A DNA stretch of 64,000 nt from Diadema setosum (GCF_964275005.1 NC_092695.1:9258197-9322196), one strand, 5' to 3'. Positions 12,501-27,900 are shown, counted from the stretch's first letter. Numbers and translations are program-made. Notes: generated by a model from the sequence alone, not told the origin.

Positions 12501-15500
12501 CATACCTTTGATAGCATGCCATCAAAGCATGAAACTGAAACTAACTTTTGAGATATGCAGTCAAATGAACAACACTAATTGTTGACTTAAAGAGGTATAT
12601 AAATCTCCACACAGTATTAAAGATAAAACTAAACTACTTTTGGACAGGGACGGTTATGCTTGAAATGTAATAAATTGTTCCATATGACATGCCCTACCCC
12701 TTATTTTCCTTTGGACTATGTGAACGGTTTGTATAACTTTGCATTCCCTTGTTTTCCCTACCCCACAGGATGACTCTCATCTGCTTTGTTATAAATCGAT
12801 TGAGTATTTAAAAAGGCAATACTTTTCTTTTTCCTACCGTCTCCACTAGAGGTACACATTGGACCACCCCTGGAACTGCTGCATGTAGTTTCTACCATTA
12901 CCTCCTCCATTTACAATCATTAATCATGTCATCATTACTTATGGCAATGATAAGAATAACTCAAATTATTTATAACTATCACAGCAACTAGGATATTGCA
13001 TGTAACTCATAATGAGGGTGAGGTTTATGCATTAGTTTGTAGTGATTGCTTCAATAGAATGTGACACAATGTCTGACTGATGAAGTACGCTGAACTCTTG
13101 TGTCATACTATTTGGCAGCATGGCCATTTCACTTTCATTATATTTTGCAGGCAAATATGCTAGGCTCTACCACACCCTTTTTATGGAGAACATATAACAA
13201 AATTTACAAACTGCACAGAGACACGAAGCCAGCATCAACTCAAAAGACACCCCATGATGTTATAATTATTCTTTTGGACCCTGCTTCAATCTTTAAAGAT
13301 CCTTTTTGATTTTGTATAAAAATGGACACCTTGTACGAGTACTTACTTTGCATGGCCAGAAACCAAAGTTCAGTGACCTCATCCCAGTACTGCTGGAATT
13401 CGTGTGAAATCTCACACATGCCCTCTGACCCGCAAACCAGAATCTTCTTCATGAACTCCAGCGCAGACTGAACAAACTTTTTCACAAGCGAGAGGGAAGT
13501 GTCTGTAAGAAAGTCAAGAGCAAGAAAAGAAGGTGTGTTTTATGCACCCTATAGTGTCTCTTTCACTTTAAAACATCAATTTGAATTATTGTAAAACCAG
13601 AAACATTCTTGGCATGAAACTTTTATGATTTGGAGCTGACAGCCTTTTTCGCAGGATGATGCTTTTGTGAACTGTCATTGATATTCAATGCACTGTGTAG
13701 ACAAAACCTTTTGTGTGCCATTTTACTATCGTGAAAGTTTCATGCACACGAAAATTTCTGGTTTTACAGTACCAAGTCTTGAAAATCTGGCATCTTGATA
13801 TCTCCTTTGGTCTGCGGATACAATATGAAAATCTTGCAGTGATCTGGGACTTAATTTAAGCTTGAATTAACTCTTCAACGAACTGCTTATGTTTGAAAGC
13901 ATTTGCAAAGTGCCACAATAAATGCAAACATACATGCATACTTATTGTAGCCACACAAATGCAAACACATACGATGTCCTCGGCGTTCAGCTACTAGCAC
14001 AAACCTTGGCAATCGGCAAGGATCCTCAGGATAGCCAGTCCCAGTACAGTCTCGTAGAATGTCAGAACCACAAGGTCTTTTCGCACAGCTGAAAAATGTG
14101 ATGGGCAAAAGACATAGTCAGAAATGCAAACATGATGGCAGCTCATCAGCACTTCCAGCTGCTGATGTGAGCACAGTAGATTCTTTTTTTCTTTTCTTTT
14201 TTTTACGGTGTCTTATTGAAGCCCCCATTTTCTTGCATCCACTTTAATACAACATTTTGATTATGAAGAACAATTTACATGTAGAGCATCTGTATTTCTA
14301 GTTTAATGAAGTACCAAGGCATTTTTTTTTTCTTCTAAAGACATCATGTTGAAATCACTTTTATTGCATCCACCTGCAACCTTTTGATTTTTCAGTGATC
14401 AATTTACATAAAGGGTGTCTCTTGGTTTATCTGCTTCCTGGTTTGATGATAGAGAAATGGCAAGCTTCTGGTAATTCCTTTTCATCCTCTGCAACCCACG
14501 CAACACATAATTGCAGGACAATAGTGTTTCCATGGAAATGCAGATCAGATTATCTATACAGAAACACGGAAATCTTCACTAACAAGGAGGCCAGTTTCAT
14601 TTTGAGACCCCAAAAAACAATTCGAGTCAAAGGACCACACCCTACAAAAATTGCTGGAAAATTGCCTCAGCACTAGATGAAGACACACAATGCTCACAGA
14701 CTGACAAATACATTGTATGCATAACATCTACAAAGAGGGAATGAGTGCTAAGTTTCCTGCTTTTAATTACCTGCCTGCGGCTGCACATTTGAGATGAGTC
14801 CAAGGAGCTCGGTGAAAACTGGGTGTGTCCTCACCACATCCTGGTCTTGGAGGGAGATGTTGAGGAAGATGCTGCTGAGGGACACCAGGGCCTCCTGGAA
14901 AGATACACAGAAATTGTTACCCCTGGCTAGGAAGATGCACATTAAATCTTTTTTCTTTTTATTTTAAAGAGTTTTCTCAATTTTTGGAACCCCATCAATG
15001 CATCATTACAAACCCATTAAACAATTATGTGGAAAATAACATGTGACCATCCTGGACTTAAAATATTAGTGTCGGGTCTAGGGCAATCACCCCCTGGGCA
15101 ATTACCCCAGACCCTTCCCCTGACCCTAACCCTAACCCTAATCCTAACCCTAGCCCAAACTCTAACTCTAAACCTAATATTTACTCTAACCTTTAGGCTA
15201 ACCAGTGTTTAGCAGGGGGGCAATTGCCCTGATACAAATGTTATCTAATGAAGGCGAGAAATGTTGACGAAGATGACGTATGAAACGGTACAAAATGAAG
15301 ACTATATTCTCACCTCAGACTCCTTCCTCTTCAGTTCGTTGACTAGCCTCCAGTGATAAGCAAAGTACTCCAACAAGAGTTCCAGCCCCTTGCAGTCCCT
15401 CAGAATCTTCCTGGGCTCCTCTTCAGCAGTCAAGTGGCAGAGGGCGGGAAGCAGGAGCCGCAGCAAGTCCTTGGGCGGAGGAGGGGAGAGGGAGGGCGGA

Positions 15501-18500
15501 TCCGGGATGGAAGCTGGTGGTACCGGGGTGGAGGATGATGCGGAGGCAGCGGAGGAGGAGGAGGAGGAGGCGGAGGTGGATGGAGCAGATGAAAAGCCAG
15601 ATGAAGAGGAGGAGGAGGAGGAGGAGGAGGAGGAGGGGGCAGCAGCAGCCGAGGGGATGGAGGCGGAGGTCGAAGGGGCTGATGACGACGATGATGACAT
15701 CTCGCTGAGAGAACAGGAGGATGATGATGAGGAGGGGGAGGTGCAGACTGTTGCCTGGGCAACCTCTTTGTATGACTTCTGCCTATAGAATAAAACAGAA
15801 CATACGCAACCATAAAAAATCAATCAGAATCTACCAAAAGCGATGCCTTGAATCAGTATTACTATGTAATCAATAATGGTCAGTTGCTTTAAGCTGAGTA
15901 GTGTTGTACCTCAATCCCTTCATAGGTCATTTGCTCGAATACCGTAATATACCAACAGTGTGGTCTTTTACAAAAAATGCAAACATTGGCAATTATACTA
16001 AATAAAGACTGTAAAATATGAATGAACTTACTTATACAAATTCAAGATTTGACAAAGAGAGTATCTGACAGAGGACATTTGATCCACCTGTGTTCAAAGT
16101 TGTCCACTGTCAAATCTGTCTATAACACCCACTCCTAGTAACGAAAACCTGTAATGGGGGTCAAAGCAGAAATGATGCCAAGGGAATGGCATAATTGAAA
16201 CAACAGACAGACTTCAGAGTTGACCAGCACCCACAAGGAATGTGCCTTGTGCCACTTACCCAACTTTAAGGAGGAAAGGCAGCAGCCTGTATACCTCCTG
16301 TCTCAGGGCTGTGGTTTCCTCAGCCAGCCACACAGTCAGTACATGGACAGTGGCCCGCATCAGAGGGCTTGTTAGCTAGATTAACAGGAAAAATAAAATA
16401 TATCAATAAAAATAAATGAATTAACAAACAAATGAAAGGATGATAATAATCATGATAATTATAACAGAAGTAGTAGTAGTAGTAATAATAATAATGATAA
16501 CAATAATACATAGAATTTATACGGCGCCAAATCGATCCAATGACTAAATGTTCTAGGTATAACTTCATAATTAAAATCATAGTAATACGGTATTCTTTCA
16601 AACTAAAGTTGGGTAATGTTGACTTTCTCAATCTTAAATTTTGTCCTTTTCTACCGACACTTATAGTCCATAACCTCACAAAGGTGCGTATGAATCAGAA
16701 TACAAACAGACACACAAGAAAAAAAAAAATACACAGGAAGACCGCCTATTCAAGTGTTTCTCAAGGCAACGAAGAAACGATCTCTTCTAAATGCATGCTT
16801 CAAACTGTGGAAGGTGACCTTGAGATGGCAAAGGGGAAAAATTCCTTGATCTCAACATGCTCTCTGAACCAAATTCAATTGGTAAGCCCTCTGAAACAAT
16901 ACAATTTTTTAATAGTTGCATCTTCCTAAGATCTTTCTCACCTGTCTCTTTGCTTTGTAATGTGAAGAAACATTTTACGGCTTGCCCTGACAGTCTCCTC
17001 TGTAATAAGATCTTGCTTTATTCATAGATGTGTGTACTTCACTCTCTCTTTGACACCAAAACCTTTTTGTAAGCATCTATCAACTCTTTAATACAGTAAA
17101 CCTCGGATAAGTCGACGTCGAGTGAGTCGAAAATCACTTAACTCGAAGCAAAATAAAAAGTCCCGATTTTTCCCTATGTATTTTCTCTAATGAATATTTG
17201 GATAAGCCGAAGTACGAGAGTCGAATTTCGGCTGTGTCGAAGTAAAACATCCAGTCCCTTTTGTACAAAATACACGTTGTTTACATCACTTGAGCCGAAG
17301 AAGATTTTTCTGGCATTCTCATTACATTTAGAGGAGAAAAAAAAAATCGGCATGTCGCAGAACCGTCCCTGACCTGCTGCAGGTTAGTCCACTGCCTGGA
17401 CTGTTCTCTACGAGCTACCCGTGCGCACTTCTCGGCTCACACGCGTCCACACAGATAGATTGACACAATACTATAAAGCACTAACCGTACGGCACGCACG
17501 CACGGACACATCGGGCGGACAAATCAGAGGGGATACGCGATCGGTGGGAATCACGCTATCAGTGTGGTAGCTATGTGATTTACGCTGGCGCACGATCGGA
17601 GGGATATAATACGATAAAAAACGGCCAGTATCTGGTCTAGCTGCAGGTAAGCATGCACACTCACCGTACCGCTCCGCCCGCATGTCGAATACATACACAT
17701 GTATACATGTATACACACAGCACATCGATCCATACTTTATCCATACACACAGCACCCACATCCATACTTTATCCATGTCAAGCCAGAACTCCTTGGTCAA
17801 CCAATCGCTGCTTTAATATTTTAGTGACAGGCCAAGTGGGCGGAGCTTGTTTGTGCGTGCCCGGCTGGCTGTATAGTTTTGTTCAATATCATGGAGGTGG
17901 GATGGGCCTGGGAGAGTGTTTGTCTCAGGGTAAGTTGACAGAGATGGCTACCTATGCTGCACCATAGACATAGCACATGCACATTGCCACATTAGCGCAG
18001 ACATTCTCAGAACTACGTTTAACTACTAGTATTGATACAAATTCCATGTTCAATTTGGAACAAAATAAGAACATTATTTTCAAGAACAGACAAATTTGAA
18101 TGCAAACACACACACGCACGCACACACACACACACACATGCATGCAAATGTACTATAATACATGTACATAACTGTGAGTCAAAAAAAAAATCGACTCTCG
18201 CGAGAGTCGAAGTTCACTTAAGTCGACGCATTTTTGTCAGTCCCGAGAGCTTCGACTCATGCGAGGTTTACTGTACATTCATATTGCTTTTTTATTTTAA
18301 ACAATGCTATTCTTTTGTGCAATTAAGTCTTACAGCTGTGAGACATGAATATCTCAATAAAATACCATTTATCAAAGAATCAAGGGATGGCCTACATGCA
18401 AAGAAAATAGTGTCATCTGATTCTGATTCTGAAAACTTCAAACTAACTGACCTGTTGCTCCTGGTCCTTGACCGAATTCATGTAGAACATGATGGCGCCA

Positions 18501-21500
18501 AAGGCCCCGGTCATGGCTGAGTGGAGCTGGATGACCTGCTGTCGGTCAAGCTCCAGGGATGGTCCACACGTGAGATACTGGATGCTGACCTCAAGCAGAG
18601 TGTAGCAGGATGTCAGCACGGAGGTCTTGGAGTGGATCTACACCACACACAGACACACACAGACGTGACAAAGAGAAGAAGAAACTAGAGATTGTAATTT
18701 GTCGTCACTGACAAATTAAGGTGATCCGATCTTTTTTTTAATCAATGATTCAAGTCCTGATCGCAATAGGCTTGACCATGCAGGTTTCATCTGTGGTCAG
18801 AGACATTGGCCGTGTGATGTTTGGATTCTCATTTAGAAAAGGGAGTCATATCTGCTATCTTTGGTACCAAATCTGTATACGCTATAACGAAGATACAACA
18901 ACAAGTACATATGACCTTTGACCCCACTTTGCACAACCTAGATGGCATCTGAGCAAAAAGTGGTTATTTTGTGAAATGATTCTTGTAACATGATCTTTGC
19001 GTGTGCAAAATATGGGAAAGATAAGACATGTATTCACCAAGATACAGGATGAAACATTTGTGACTTTTGACCCTAATTTACATACCCAAGATGTTGTCCG
19101 ATCAAGTAGTTGTTATTTTATGAAATAATGTACGTGACATGAACTAAACATGTGCAAAATATGGGAGTGATAGGGGCTGTTTTTCTTGAGTTATTGCAAA
19201 GAAAGTTGCAGAAACATAGAAATATCTCAATACATCGAAGATAAGCTTTAATTTCAACCAAGTTTTTTAACATGATTCCGACATTGTATGAAGAAAGGAA
19301 GGCACACATTCGATAGCGCACAGTCTCAGCTACAACATATTAAAATTGAGGAGAAATTCACCGAAGGGTAAGTGAGCTAGTGCTCGATAAAGACAATCAT
19401 GTCAATTTTCACATTAAAAAAAATTCCCTCCCATAGAGATACCACGTCATAACGAAGATAAAGAAAGAAGTACATATGACCTTTGACCCAACTTTGCATA
19501 GACAAGATGGCATCTGAGCAAGAAGTAGTTATTTTGTGAAATGATCCTTGTAACATGGTCTTTACGTGTGCAAAATATGGGAAAGATAGGACATGTATTC
19601 ACCAAGATACAGGATGAAACATTTATGACCTTTGACCCTAATTTACATACCCAAGATGGCGTCTGATCAAGTACTTGTTATTTTATGAAATAATGTTCGT
19701 GACATGAACTAAACATGTGCAAAATATGGTGGTGATAGGGTATGTTTTTCTTGAGTTATTGCACATAAAGTTGCAAAAATAAAGAAATATTTCAATACAT
19801 CGAAGATAAGTTTGATGTCAACCAAATTGTTTGACGTGATCCCGACATCGTATGAAAAAACGAAGGGCACACTTACGGTAGCCCAAAGTCTCAGCTACAA
19901 CATATCAAAATCTTGGAGAAATTCACCGAAGCATAAGTGAGCTAGTGCTCAATAAAGATAGTAATGTCAATTTTCATTTCCAGAAAAACCGCACTGCCAT
20001 AGAGATTACACGTAAACTGGTCAAATTTGACAAGGTTACTTTCAATCCATTTTTACGAGGTGATACCGTCATCCAATCAAAATATTGTTGTTTTATGTTT
20101 CAAAGAACATTAAATAAGCTACAATATACTGAAATCTGGGTGAAAATTGACAAAGGATTAGTCAGATACGCTCGAATAAACTTGAAATTTGATGACGTCA
20201 TTTTGAAAATTTTCTTTTTTTACTTTATTAAGAAATTTGATATCTTTTAATCACTTTGACAGCATTGCCAACCCATGAAATGACATGTACAACTCATCAG
20301 CTTTCAAAATGTGTAAAGAAAATGGGGGGTCACCGTCCAACCTGACGAGTAAAATCGGATTTAGAATTGGCGGTTTTTTGGCATAGTTGCACTGTATATC
20401 GCCATTGACGCGCGCGCGGAATTTCAACTTTGACGGGCCCGTATGACGTCATGTAGAGCCGGATTGACTTGAAACTTGGTAGAAATATTCCTTGACATTT
20501 CAGGCATCCGATCAAAGTAAAAAACCGGGAAATTTCTATTGCATATGAGCTGTGCGTGCGTATATGTGCGCGCGCGTACGCGTCCGTCCGATTTTTTCAA
20601 TTTTTCAAAATATGCTCCAAATGGTCTGAAACGTGTGCAAAAAAATTTTGAGCTCGATTTGAGCATACAAATATTTCAACGCGCGCGTACGCGCACTTCT
20701 TAAAAGTAAATATTTATTTTAAGAATATGAGTAGAATGCGCATAACTTGAAATATATGTGACGTAAATTTCATTGAAAAATTTCATTCCATTAATGAGAT
20801 ATGATTGAAAATGTGTTTTCATATAATGACGTCATAGTGACGTCACGGTCGACTGATCACAACGATACATTAGATTTGTCGTCTTTGGGACATGATGCAT
20901 ACATGGTATAAGTTTGAACTTGATAGGCATAGCACTTTCTGAGCTAACCTCTGCACAAATTTTGGGGAGAAATAAAGAAAAAAAAGAAAGAATCCGTACA
21001 GATACAGAAGGTGATCCGAGAGGATACTCGGATCACCTAATAAATGATGTAATGTGCGGGGGCACTGTGGCATAGTGGATAAGACTCCCAACTCCCAATT
21101 GGGAGGACCTGAGTTCAATTCCCGCCTAGGCAGTCCTTACGTCCTTGGACAAGTTGTTTTTACCCACAATGTCCCTCTTGACCCAGCTGTATAAATGGGT
21201 ACCTGGCAACGCTAGGGTAATGATAATGGTGGGTCCTCTGGTAGAACAGTGCAACACTTAAGAGGCTACCCTGGATTGAGAAGATATTATTATAATTATT
21301 ATCATTAAGATGATTCAACAAAATAAGGAAAGCTTCAGATATCACGGTAATTTACAAAGAAATTATAATGAAAGAGAGTCCACAGGACTACTGTATATGC
21401 AATATGTTTTGAGAGGTTTTCATTTTCGCAAATATTTACTTTGATCCCAAGATGAACACCATGTGCACGAATAAATTTCTCCATCCCTTACTGTACTCAC

Positions 21501-22112
21501 TGATCACAAACTTAATCACTGGCAAAATTGTCAGGAAGTCCTGATTCTCCAAACATTAGACCTTATACAGTATACGGTTTGTGTCATCAATGCCTCGTAT
21601 TACTCACGTATTGTGGCGTGGTGTTTTCGAGAGTCATCCGCGTCTCAACACATGCCAGGTGCACGAGGAGGAGGAAGAACTTTCGCTTGTCACCGGTCTG
21701 CCCCAGGGCCCAGTCCACCCCAAAGCAGCGCAGCATGGTGGCCACCAGTCTCAGAGTTGGGTCTCTCTGCACCTCACCTGGGTGGGGTAAAAACAGCTAT
21801 GTAGCACAAAGGTTGCAACATTCATTACATGAATGATCTACAATATGACTGACTATCACATGGTCTGAGTTATGTCTGAAAGCATAACCCCCATGACATG
21901 CTTAATTCTGTGAACACTGTAAAATGCATAAAATGTGAAAATCAAGAGATTGCAGACAATGCGAGGCGCAAGGATTGTGACTTTGCTATCAACTACTATA
22001 TGTTTAAGCTAATGTGTCAAAACATAGTCCTACCTGTCACTACAGTGTGTCCTTGAAATTCTTTCCTAGCATATCAACTTCATTATAAGTGTTATTTATT
22101 ATTATTATTATT

Positions 22113-22165
<53 letters not shown>

Positions 22166-24910
22166 CATCATCATTTTAGCTAACCGTAGGTCAATTTTTC
22201 GGGGAAAAAAATGTATATATATCTATATGTCTCCTATAACAGGGTATTGAAAACCGAATCAACACTGACAGTCTAATCTTTATCTCATACTTGGGGTTGG
22301 TAGCAAAAACTGATCTGAGATCAATTACTTTTGATTCAACCAATCACACATCCAAATTCTATCACAGTGTTACCGATTTGGCTTGGCTCTTTAGGGAGAG
22401 ATGTATAAGTATCCCTGTTCATAAAATGTGAACAATCACTCATACTACCAGCCTCTTTTCATGAAATATGGAGTAATGCTCATATCAACAGCATTTGCTG
22501 ATGAAATATCCCCCATAATTGACATTAACCCTATTCTAACTGGGGGGGGGGGGGGGGGGGGGGGGTCAAATTGACCCCCCCCCTCGACGTTTCGCGCCAC
22601 GATTCCGCAACGCGCAAAGATTTTGCCGCGTCGTTTCATGACTTTTTTCATTGAAGTCTCCCGCATATTTTGAGACCAAATTTGCGACGTCCGGGTACAC
22701 CGTTCTGAAGTTATGCAATGTTTTGCATATGCATGTCAACCCAAAAACCGCTCGAATTCATGATTTCGTGTGCAAATCCAATGCAAACTGTGTTTTTTTG
22801 TTTAATTGATATAAATTAGATTATTTCAACTTTTAACCATTGAAATAAATCAATTCTAATGTAGATAAGCTTGAAAAAGTGCCTCCAACAAATTTTGGCA
22901 AAAAAAACAATAGAAAACAAAAGATCGAAAAAACAATAAAATACATAAGAAATTAACAAAACAATAAAAAACAAAAGAAAATGATTTTGATTGCGCTATT
23001 TTTTTACAAGAAAATTGTTTTAATGTGTCTTGAGGAACTCTGACACAAAAATTTAATAATCCTTCAGTCTTTTAGATGGAGTTATAGGTGAAAATATGAT
23101 TTCATGCGTTAATTTGCATAATTAATTTATCAAAAAATATGAAATCAACATTTTTCTACTGTATGACCATGTAATCTTGTAGTTGACATCCGGCTCTATG
23201 TTCAGGCAAAATTTTGCAGCGATCGCGTGATCGGCGGCCGAGATCTGAAGGGGGGGTCAAATTGACCCCCCCCCCCCCAGTAAAAACTTGGTCTCAAATA
23301 GCCCAGTTAGAATAGGGTTAAAATAGTCAGCATACAATAAATCATGGCTTACCCAGCTTACTGCGCAAGGCATCATACAGCCCCTTGTGGATTTGTGCTC
23401 CCCAGTCTGGTACCTCCTCTGGCATCTAGGATAGTAGATCACAATCATTCGAAATTCACTACCGTTATAGTAGTTAAGTTCACATGGTGTTCCTTAACTT
23501 CTAATCAAACCAACTTCAATGGTAAGCTCTTGCCCCTTTGACTTTGAAGCGTGTCCACTTGATGAGGCTATCATCAATGGTAGCTAATCATCGATGTTAA
23601 AATTTTGCCCTTAAAGCACGAGCAAGAGTCACACTTGTTGATTAAACTACAGGAACTGGAAGTTTTGTGATGACCCCAGTATGAGGGGCACTGTATTTAC
23701 GTTCAGCAGTTTGACCTGGAAGCTAAAGGGGAATGGGGGTTCATGACAGGTCATGCTTACTTTCAAGTTCATTGATTATTGTGTCCACAGTGCTTAACTA
23801 CGATTGGAGACCCCTCGCAGCTCGTGGATAGAGGTAAACCCTAAGAAAGGTAATGGTTCTTATCATTGAGTAATCTTTAATGATAACTGCACGAACACTT
23901 CAAATAGCAAACAGCTGCCACAGCTGTTATCTGCTTTGGCAACATATACTATGTTAAAAGATCGCAGGTCTGCATTATGAGAGCAAATTCATTCCTGCTG
24001 CAGGACTAGCATTAGCACAGAAAACTACAAATAGCATAATAGTTTTACCCCTACAATGCCTTACTTCAGATCAAAGATACAAAACAAAATTACACACAAC
24101 AAGCAAAAAATTCATGTTAGTTTCATATTGCACGAAATGCACATAAATTTGTAAGTTGCAAACATATACCCTTTTACAGTATTCTCAGAATGAAATATTT
24201 CATGATGTGAAAATTTAATGAATTCTCTGTGCATCACTGCACTTGTGTGAGGTAAAATATCCATGAGAAATTTACTGAAAATGGCCCAGGGAAAAAATTT
24301 GCTGATTACTGTAAAAGTGGATATTTTCGCGCGACTAATTTTTCGCGCTAGGCCGGGTCAGAAGAGTTTCGCGTGTTTTTAATTCCGCAGAATCAAGACA
24401 TCACGCACAGGAACGTATGGCAAGCAAAAATATTCGCGTGTTTTTATTTCGCGCTAGTTTCTGGTTGCGCGAAATGCGCGAAAATTTCAACACCGCGAAA
24501 ATTTCCACTTTTACAGTAGTTTAAACTTTGTCCTAATGAAGACAAGCCTTGAGGTTAGGCTAGCTGATGATCCTGATATGTTGTTGTTGTTTTAAAGAAC
24601 AAAAGGAGAGAGAGAGAGAGAAAAAAAATTCTGATATGCTCGTATACGATATGACTTGGGTTATTTCACAGCATGGAGGACATTGTGCCTTGTACATGCG
24701 GTTTTCACAATATTTTGATACGGATGAGCACTTACCCAATTACTCGTGGTGATGATTGCCGACAATTTTTCACACAGCTGAAATTTCCTGGCATCCTGAG
24801 AAAAGAAGAAAACATCATCATGACCACAAATAAATTGGAGTTCCTTCAATCATAAAAGTTGAGCTTTCAACACCAGTTTATGATTCTGTTATGACTCAAT
24901 TTATATATAT

Positions 24911-24947
<37 letters not shown>

Positions 24948-27900
24948 GTGAGGGTAGAGAGTTTTAGTGTGATGATATGACACACTCAATATCTACTAAT
25001 TTATGACCAAAATCTATTGTAGCCTGGTTGCTGCCTCTTTTGCAAACCATCAAATGAGAGGGTTGAGGAATGAAGCATACATTTAGGGAAAATGAAGCCC
25101 TAATTTGAAAAGTATGAGCAACAAACCAACCTTACGTTCACTGTGATCAGACAAAAGACAGCCATCAAACAGAAAACATACTTCAATGAGAAATTCCTTG
25201 TACTTACATCATTCCAGTGCTATTCCAAGACATAGCCAAGCATACTCACAAAATACTCATGATTTCAAATAGAACAAAGCTCCAGGGAGTTGGTTGATGT
25301 CCATCACTATCATGATTAGTAGCAAGATTTTAAAGGGAACAGAGTGCTCCACTATACAATGGTGATGTTGAAGAATTCTATGTGCAACATCTTGATATGT
25401 CACAAAGATGACAAAAAAAACCCCCAACATATTTATATATTTTTTTCTCTCTTTTATGAATATTTTCTACACTTAAGCTGTAAGAAATTATGATTTTGTG
25501 CCCTTTCAAGAATGCAGACTTGGAGATGGACTACCTGATTCTGCTGGAACTCCGTGGCCATTGCACCGATCCAGTGGTTCAGTGCCTTCTCGTTCGTCTG
25601 CCACATCTGACGACCATTCCAGTTGAGGAGATGGAAGAGAACCTTTAGTGCCATCTCGTGACCTACAACATGACAGCAGAATAGTTTTTGTGTCATTACC
25701 AAATTGTATGCAGACTTCACACTTCACATGGGATCCATCCGCAGAAACCTCAAAGTTTTGGTGGGGACGCAAGGCAAGGACATACTGCAAAACGAGGAAT
25801 GTTCATGTGCATTTTGATTTCACGAATTTCACGAGAGCCAAGATTGGCAAAATTAAAATGAACGCGAGGTTTTTGTCCACACTATATGCAATGAATGTTT
25901 GAGGCAACTTGCGAAAGTTTCATGCCACGAAAAAGGCCGTCGGCTCCAATTCGTGAAAATTCCATCCTGCGAAATATTGTGTTTTGCAGTATGATCACTG
26001 AATTTTTTCAACACACCTGAGCTGATAAAATGAACAAGAATGTTAACCCTTCATGTGCCCAGGCACTGAGTTTTAACTGCATTTTTTCCCATGTTAAGCA
26101 ATCTATCAAAACTTGACCGTGTTGGAAACTCAGATAGCCCATGCGGGTGTTGCAATGCGCCTAAATCCAACAGAGAGGCCATGGTGCCAGGATGTGGATT
26201 AGGGGCATTATGTAATCTCTAACACTTGACAATTTGTTTCCACATTTCTGTGCAATTCAGGGAAGAAAGAACTACAGGTGCATGCTAATTAGTGGACCAA
26301 ATCACAGTATGGGTTAACTGGAGAGGGACAAACAGGAGATGCAATCACATCAACTGTACACTTGTACAACAGACTGTCAAAATGTTTGAGACTTCCTTCA
26401 TTGACAGGGAAAAATAAAGAAACAAGTGTCACACCTGGCTCCTCCTTAAGACAGATGTCACACAAAACAGCCACAGTGTTTCCCTTCATCAGCTCTTTCC
26501 TGCCCGTCTCCGTGGTTGCTATGCCGACCAACACCTGGTAGGCATCTTCACGCATGGCAGACTGAGCCTCCTCAGCACTGCAAATGGACAGAGAGAGAGA
26601 GAAGGAATCACAGTCACATGTCTGATTCAAAAATGTTGACAACCATGGAGATTTTTTCTTCCATCCATCACAACGACTAAAACAAAGAGGTAGAATGTTG
26701 ATGAAGTCGCATTCATTACAAATCTGGCCAAGCCATATTCAGTGAAATTCCGGCAGCATTGATTATCGGCTAAACTTGTCAAATTTGAAATGTGTGACCA
26801 CCACATTTGTAAATAAGTAATTAGTACTCTTAGTGATATTCATAGTAATTATTATTTGTTAAAATACTTGGTTTCAACGTGCATGAACCTGGTATTGGTA
26901 ATGAGCACAAATTATCACGCCTAAAACACAATGCTGGAAAGAACCTGATCAGCATTGCACAAAGTTTATTGGAATTGAAAAATCTTGCTGTGAATGCTTT
27001 AATATATCCTTGCATATCTCGTGACTGGACATTTAATAAGAAGGGAATCACATGGATGGTGCCAAACAGCTTGTAAGCTATACAGGAAACAACACATCTC
27101 TCACATGAAAAGATTTTTTTTTTTTTTTTAACTTTGATCACACTTCAGTAAGGCACTAGTCAACAAAATGATAAATAAGTAAAATATACAAAGAAGATTT
27201 GTTTACCTTAGATGACACCAGGAGTGTCCTATACAATACACAATCAAGGTTTGTCAAACATGATGGTATCACAGGTCCTATCTATGATTTGACACGCATT
27301 TGTAATCACCATAATTGACTGGAAGGATAAATGACAGATCATTGTCATTTCGATCAGAAAACTTACCCACTTTTCACGGAGACACTTTCTATGAACTGGG
27401 GTATTTTCTCAAGCATTTGTGGACTTTTTGCAAGCTGTGGGTCCGTGCTGAAGCAGGCGAGAAGCGTCATGGCCAGAGACTTGTACATGTTGCCATCACA
27501 ACCATCAGGCACCGTACCTTGGGGAGATGAAAACATGGCACTCAAATTTGGCAACTTTCATCATTTTTCACCATTTATAAGGAATATACAGGGATACAGA
27601 AATAAAGAAAATATACCAAAATTTCATTTATATAATGACAAGTACACATTCCTTCAACTTGCTACCAACCCACAAGAGGGTGAAGGTAATATTATTTTTC
27701 CTGCTGTCTGAAAGAGGTAAGTCGAGTGCTCTTTCATTATGCTAGAAAAATGAAAAATATGTTGAATTTTCTTGATAAACATCGATCTTCATATGTGACG
27801 TCACAAACTGTAGTAGTCTTCTCATCCAGTAATGGCTGCACCAACACTTTAAAAAGTCATAACTTTTGAATGGACTGTCCAATTTTTCCTTAAACTCTCA

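Noticed and set aside
13887..14108. 73-codon minus-strand ORF with several cysteines
   Set aside because: It reads the wrong frame of NCDN exon 13; the neighbouring frame joins exons 12 and 14 in phase and continues the helical repeat.
15390..15788. Plus-strand ORF coding for a Glu/Asp-rich acidic protein across the GA tract
   Set aside because: It is the antisense shadow of NCDN exon 11. The minus-strand frame has flanking family similarity and splice sites; the acidic frame is only the repeat read backwards.
21056..21140. tRNA gene
   Set aside because: A-box- and B-box-like motifs are present, but the cloverleaf stems do not close and a SINE body with an ATT-rich tail follows.
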